This document shows positions 62,009 through 64,000 of a DNA stretch of 64,000 nucleotides, one piece after another. The position numbers and the translations under genes were made by a program. The notes beneath the pieces are model-generated. The model was not told where the DNA came from. It saw only the letters and a list, made by a program, of their open reading frames with translations, and did no database searches. The stretch covers positions 86,921 to 150,920 of the forward strand of contig NZ_JBKBHT010000008.1 of assembly GCF_046297595.1 (NCBI RefSeq), given 5' to 3'. The stretch comes from Ferrovibrio sp046297595. GTDB taxonomy: Bacteria; Pseudomonadota; Alphaproteobacteria; Ferrovibrionales; Ferrovibrionaceae. How positions within the stretch are numbered: position 1 is the first letter of the stretch; every line of letters starts with the position of its first letter.

Positions 62009-63497
62009 CCAGGGACGCAGGCCGCACCGCATCTGGCGCTCGCTGACTTTCCGCGGCCTCATCGTTCTCGCGCTTTTCGTCGCGCTGCCGGCTTTTCTTT
62101 ATGTCACCTTCCGCCAGGCCGACCTTGATCGCCAGCACCTGCTGCTGGAAAGCATCCGGGTGAAGGGCCTTACCGTCGGCCGCGTGCTGGAAGAGCGGCT
62201 GCAGCGGGCCGACCAGATTCCGCTCTTCCGTCTGGGCGAGGAACTGGCGCGTTTCCAGACCGAGGGCGTCAGCCTGCGCCTGCTGTTCCGCCCGCATGAC
62301 GGGCCGGCCGATGCGGGTTTTCTCTATGTGTCTTCGGCGCCGGCGGTGATGCCGGCCGATCTGGAATACGAACGCCAGCATCTGGCGGCGGCCGGCGTCC
62401 TGGCGCAGCTGGAGGCGACCTGCAGCGGCGACCTGCCGCTGGCCCTGCGGGTGGACCGCGCCGATGGCCAGGCCGAACTGATCACCTCGATCACGCCGGT
62501 ACGCACGGCACGCGGCTGCTGGGCCCTGGTGATTTCCAGCGACCTCGCGGCACCGGCGGAACAACGTCTGGGCAAACCCTACTGGCAGGCGCCGGAGGTG
62601 CAGATCGCGGCGGCGATCTACCTGATCTTCGCCGGCATCGTGCTGCTGATCGCCTTCGACCTGGCCCGTGGCCTGCGGCGTTTCGCTGCCACGGCGCGCG
62701 GCGTGGCGGAACGCCGCATCGAGGGGCGTTTTGCCCAGCGCAACCGCATCCCAGAACTGGATGGTGTGGCCCGCGCCTTCGACCGCATGGAAGACGGCCT
62801 GCGTTCCACCGCCGGCGAACTGCGCCTGGCGGCGGAGGAAAGCGCCCATGCCTTCAAGACGCCGCTGGGCACGATCCGTCAGGCCATGGTGCCGCTGCGC
62901 GGCCGTGTGGCGGCCGAGGATGCGCGCAGCCAGCAGGCCCTGCAGGCCATCGACGACGCACTGGAGCGGCTGGACGGCCTGGTGCGGGCGGCGCGCAATC
63001 TCGACGATGCCGTGGCCGACCGGCTCGATCCGCCGCGCGAGCGCGTGGAGCTCGGCGCCCTGATCGAGGATGTGGTCGATGCCCATGCCTCGGATGCGGC
63101 CACGCGCAATGTCACGCTGCGCGTGGCGGCCGGTGGCGAGGCCTCGGCGCCGATGGGCGGGCGGCTGATCGCAGCGGCGCTGGACCAGGTGATCGAGAAC
63201 GCGCTCAGCTATGCGCCGGCGGGCAGCGTGGTGACGGTGACCCTGCATCGCGGCACCAGGCGCGTGCTGATCGTGGTGGCCGATACCGGGCCGGGCGTGG
63301 ATCCGGCGCTGCTGCCGCATATCTTCCAGCGCCACACGTCGTTCCGCGACGATGGCCGGCACGACGACCGGCTGCCGAATTTCGGCCTCGGCCTGTGGGT
63401 GGCCAAGCGCAACATGGAGGCCGTGGGCGGCGCCATCGAGGCGGCGAACCGCCCCGGCGGCGGCTTCATCGTCACGCTCAGCCTGCCGCTCGACTGA
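62001..63497 (+). CDS. Sensor histidine kinase
   Basis: 498 residues. TM1 about 18-38, a periplasmic sensor of about 155 residues, TM2 about 195-218, HAMP linker, H-box with His283 (ESAHAFKTPLGTIRQAM), N-box QVIENALSYAPAG, G1 VVADTGPGVDP and G2 FGLGLWVAKRNME. The H-box HxFKTPL and the short regulator gene upstream define a class I kinase. Signal unknown; the overlapped lipoprotein gene suggests an envelope stimulus. Confidence 0.94.
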   Translation: MPDQGRRPHRIWRSLTFRGLIVLALFVALPAFLYVTFRQADLDRQHLLLESIRVKGLTVGRVLEERLQRADQIPLFRLGEELARFQTEGVSLRLLFRPHDGPADAGFLYVSSAPAVMPADLEYERQHLAAAGVLAQLEATCSGDLPLALRVDRADGQAELITSITPVRTARGCWALVISSDLAAPAEQRLGKPYWQAPEVQIAAAIYLIFAGIVLLIAFDLARGLRRFAATARGVAERRIEGRFAQRNRIPELDGVARAFDRMEDGLRSTAGELRLAAEESAHAFKTPLGTIRQAMVPLRGRVAAEDARSQQALQAIDDALERLDGLVRAARNLDDAVADRLDPPRERVELGALIEDVVDAHASDAATRNVTLRVAAGGEASAPMGGRLIAAALDQVIENALSYAPAGSVVTVTLHRGTRRVLIVVADTGPGVDPALLPHIFQRHTSFRDDGRHDDRLPNFGLGLWVAKRNMEAVGGAIEAANRPGGGFIVTLSLPLD

Positions 63498-63506
63498 GCC
63501 GCTGCT

Positions 63507-64000
63507 CTACAGCACCATGCTGTCCTGCTGGTGCCGGCGCCAGGCGAAGGCCAGCAGGCCGCCGCCCAGCAGCAGCGCGACGATGCCGATCATCCAGGTC
63601 GCCGCCACCGCCACGGCGCTGGGGAAAAACAGCAGCAGCAGGCCGATGACGATCAGCAGGATGCCACCCTTGCTGATCGGCCAGTCGGGACCGACCTGGC
63701 GGCGCATGCGCAGGCTGCCGGCGATGGCCATGATGCCGAACAGGATGATCCAGGCCGCCAGCAGATAGATCATCAGCGTGACGGCCGCTTCCGGCCACAA
63801 CACGCAGAGCAGGCCGAGCAGCAGCCCGCTGATGCCGGTGAGCATCTGGAAGCCGCGCGCCGGATCGGCGCTGTCGCGGCGCAGGGCCAGCATCAGGGTG
63901 ATGGTGCCGTCCACCAGGGCATAGGCGCCGAAGATGATCACCAGCACGGCCAGGCTGATGCCGGGCCAGAAGATCGCGATCAGGCCGAACAGCAGGGCGG
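63507..64000 (-). CDS. HdeD family (DUF308) membrane protein (5' end outside window)
   Basis: At least 164 residues of tandem DUF308-type helix pairs. TITLMLALRRDSADP, GLLLGLLCVLWPEAAVTLMIYLLAAW and LLLIVIGLLLLFFPSAVAV show the family pattern of short repeats ending in FP or WP. The frame continues off the right edge (FGLIAIFWPGISLAVLVII precedes an internal GTG at 63947). HdeD-like proteins are linked to acid and membrane stress; the role here is unproven. Confidence 0.85.
   Translation of the reverse strand, partial: ALLFGLIAIFWPGISLAVLVIIFGAYALVDGTITLMLALRRDSADPARGFQMLTGISGLLLGLLCVLWPEAAVTLMIYLLAAWIILFGIMAIAGSLRMRRQVGPDWPISKGGILLIVIGLLLLFFPSAVAVAATWMIGIVALLLGGGLLAFAWRRHQQDSMVL

Overview
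This is a GC-rich, gene-dense stretch of a bacterial chromosome, most likely an alphaproteobacterium of the Rhodospirillales type (Ferrovibrio-like at best; the genus is a guess). The signs are the bolA / J-protein / cobS / cobT neighbourhood, the rpmH-rnpA-yidD-yidC-engB-argB block, PuuD-type urate oxidation, OhrR/Ohr, and a phnGHIJKLM operon with the DUF1045 phosphonate protein. No rRNA, tRNA, CRISPR array, intact insertion sequence or prophage was seen.

Layout. 1-6.4 kb: 3' part of aroB, an AEC transporter, a ribbon-helix-helix protein, bolA, a J-domain protein and the aerobic cobaltochelatase subunits cobS and cobT. 6.4-14.0 kb: a 1765-residue hybrid histidine kinase with eight tandem PAS units, then two secreted phytase-like esterase paralogues, the second with foreign-looking base composition. 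14.1-19 kb: divergent rpmB and rpmH promoters, then rpmH-rnpA-yidD-yidC-engB and argB. 19-30 kb: mixed accessory genes, including an EamA exporter, LysR/VOC pair, lipoprotein, DhlA-type haloalkane dehalogenase, purB, GNAT, an AT-rich orphan membrane gene, a chimeric gene remnant, ohrR/ohr, a secreted hydrolase and a LysE exporter. 30-35.3 kb: three regulators, each divergent from a target (TetR/DUF6622, GntR/benE, TetR/SDR), with visible operator candidates.

35.4-45.3 kb is a purine (urate) catabolism region: puuE allantoinase, an atypical M20 hydrolase, allantoate amidohydrolase, glycerate kinase, a stand-alone CbiM-like protein, a serine-hydrolase lipoprotein, uraD, uraH, a guanine deaminase and membrane-bound puuD with its cytochrome c tail. 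Guanine deaminase would feed xanthine. PuuD, UraH and UraD convert urate to allantoin, PuuE and the amidohydrolase open it, and glycerate kinase would return glyoxylate-derived glycerate to central metabolism. A shared element, GATTGTRTAC, lies in three promoters (gntR/benE, amidohydrolase/glycerate kinase, puuD) and suggests one GntR regulon.

47.3-59.3 kb is a C-P lyase locus: phnF, phnGHIJKLM, a PhnZ-like HD oxygenase, phnN and a LysE exporter, with DUF1045 divergent from phnCDE. No PhnP is present; DUF1045 has the two histidine motifs of 2H phosphoesterases and could fill that step. The window ends with small surface proteins, a lipoprotein overlapping a two-component system, and the 3' part of an HdeD-like gene.

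The main points for a second look are the octa-PAS kinase, the GATTGTRTAC regulon, the phosphonate locus (HD oxygenase plus DUF1045), the M20 protein lacking canonical metal ligands, and the in-frame chimeric remnant near 27.0 kb.
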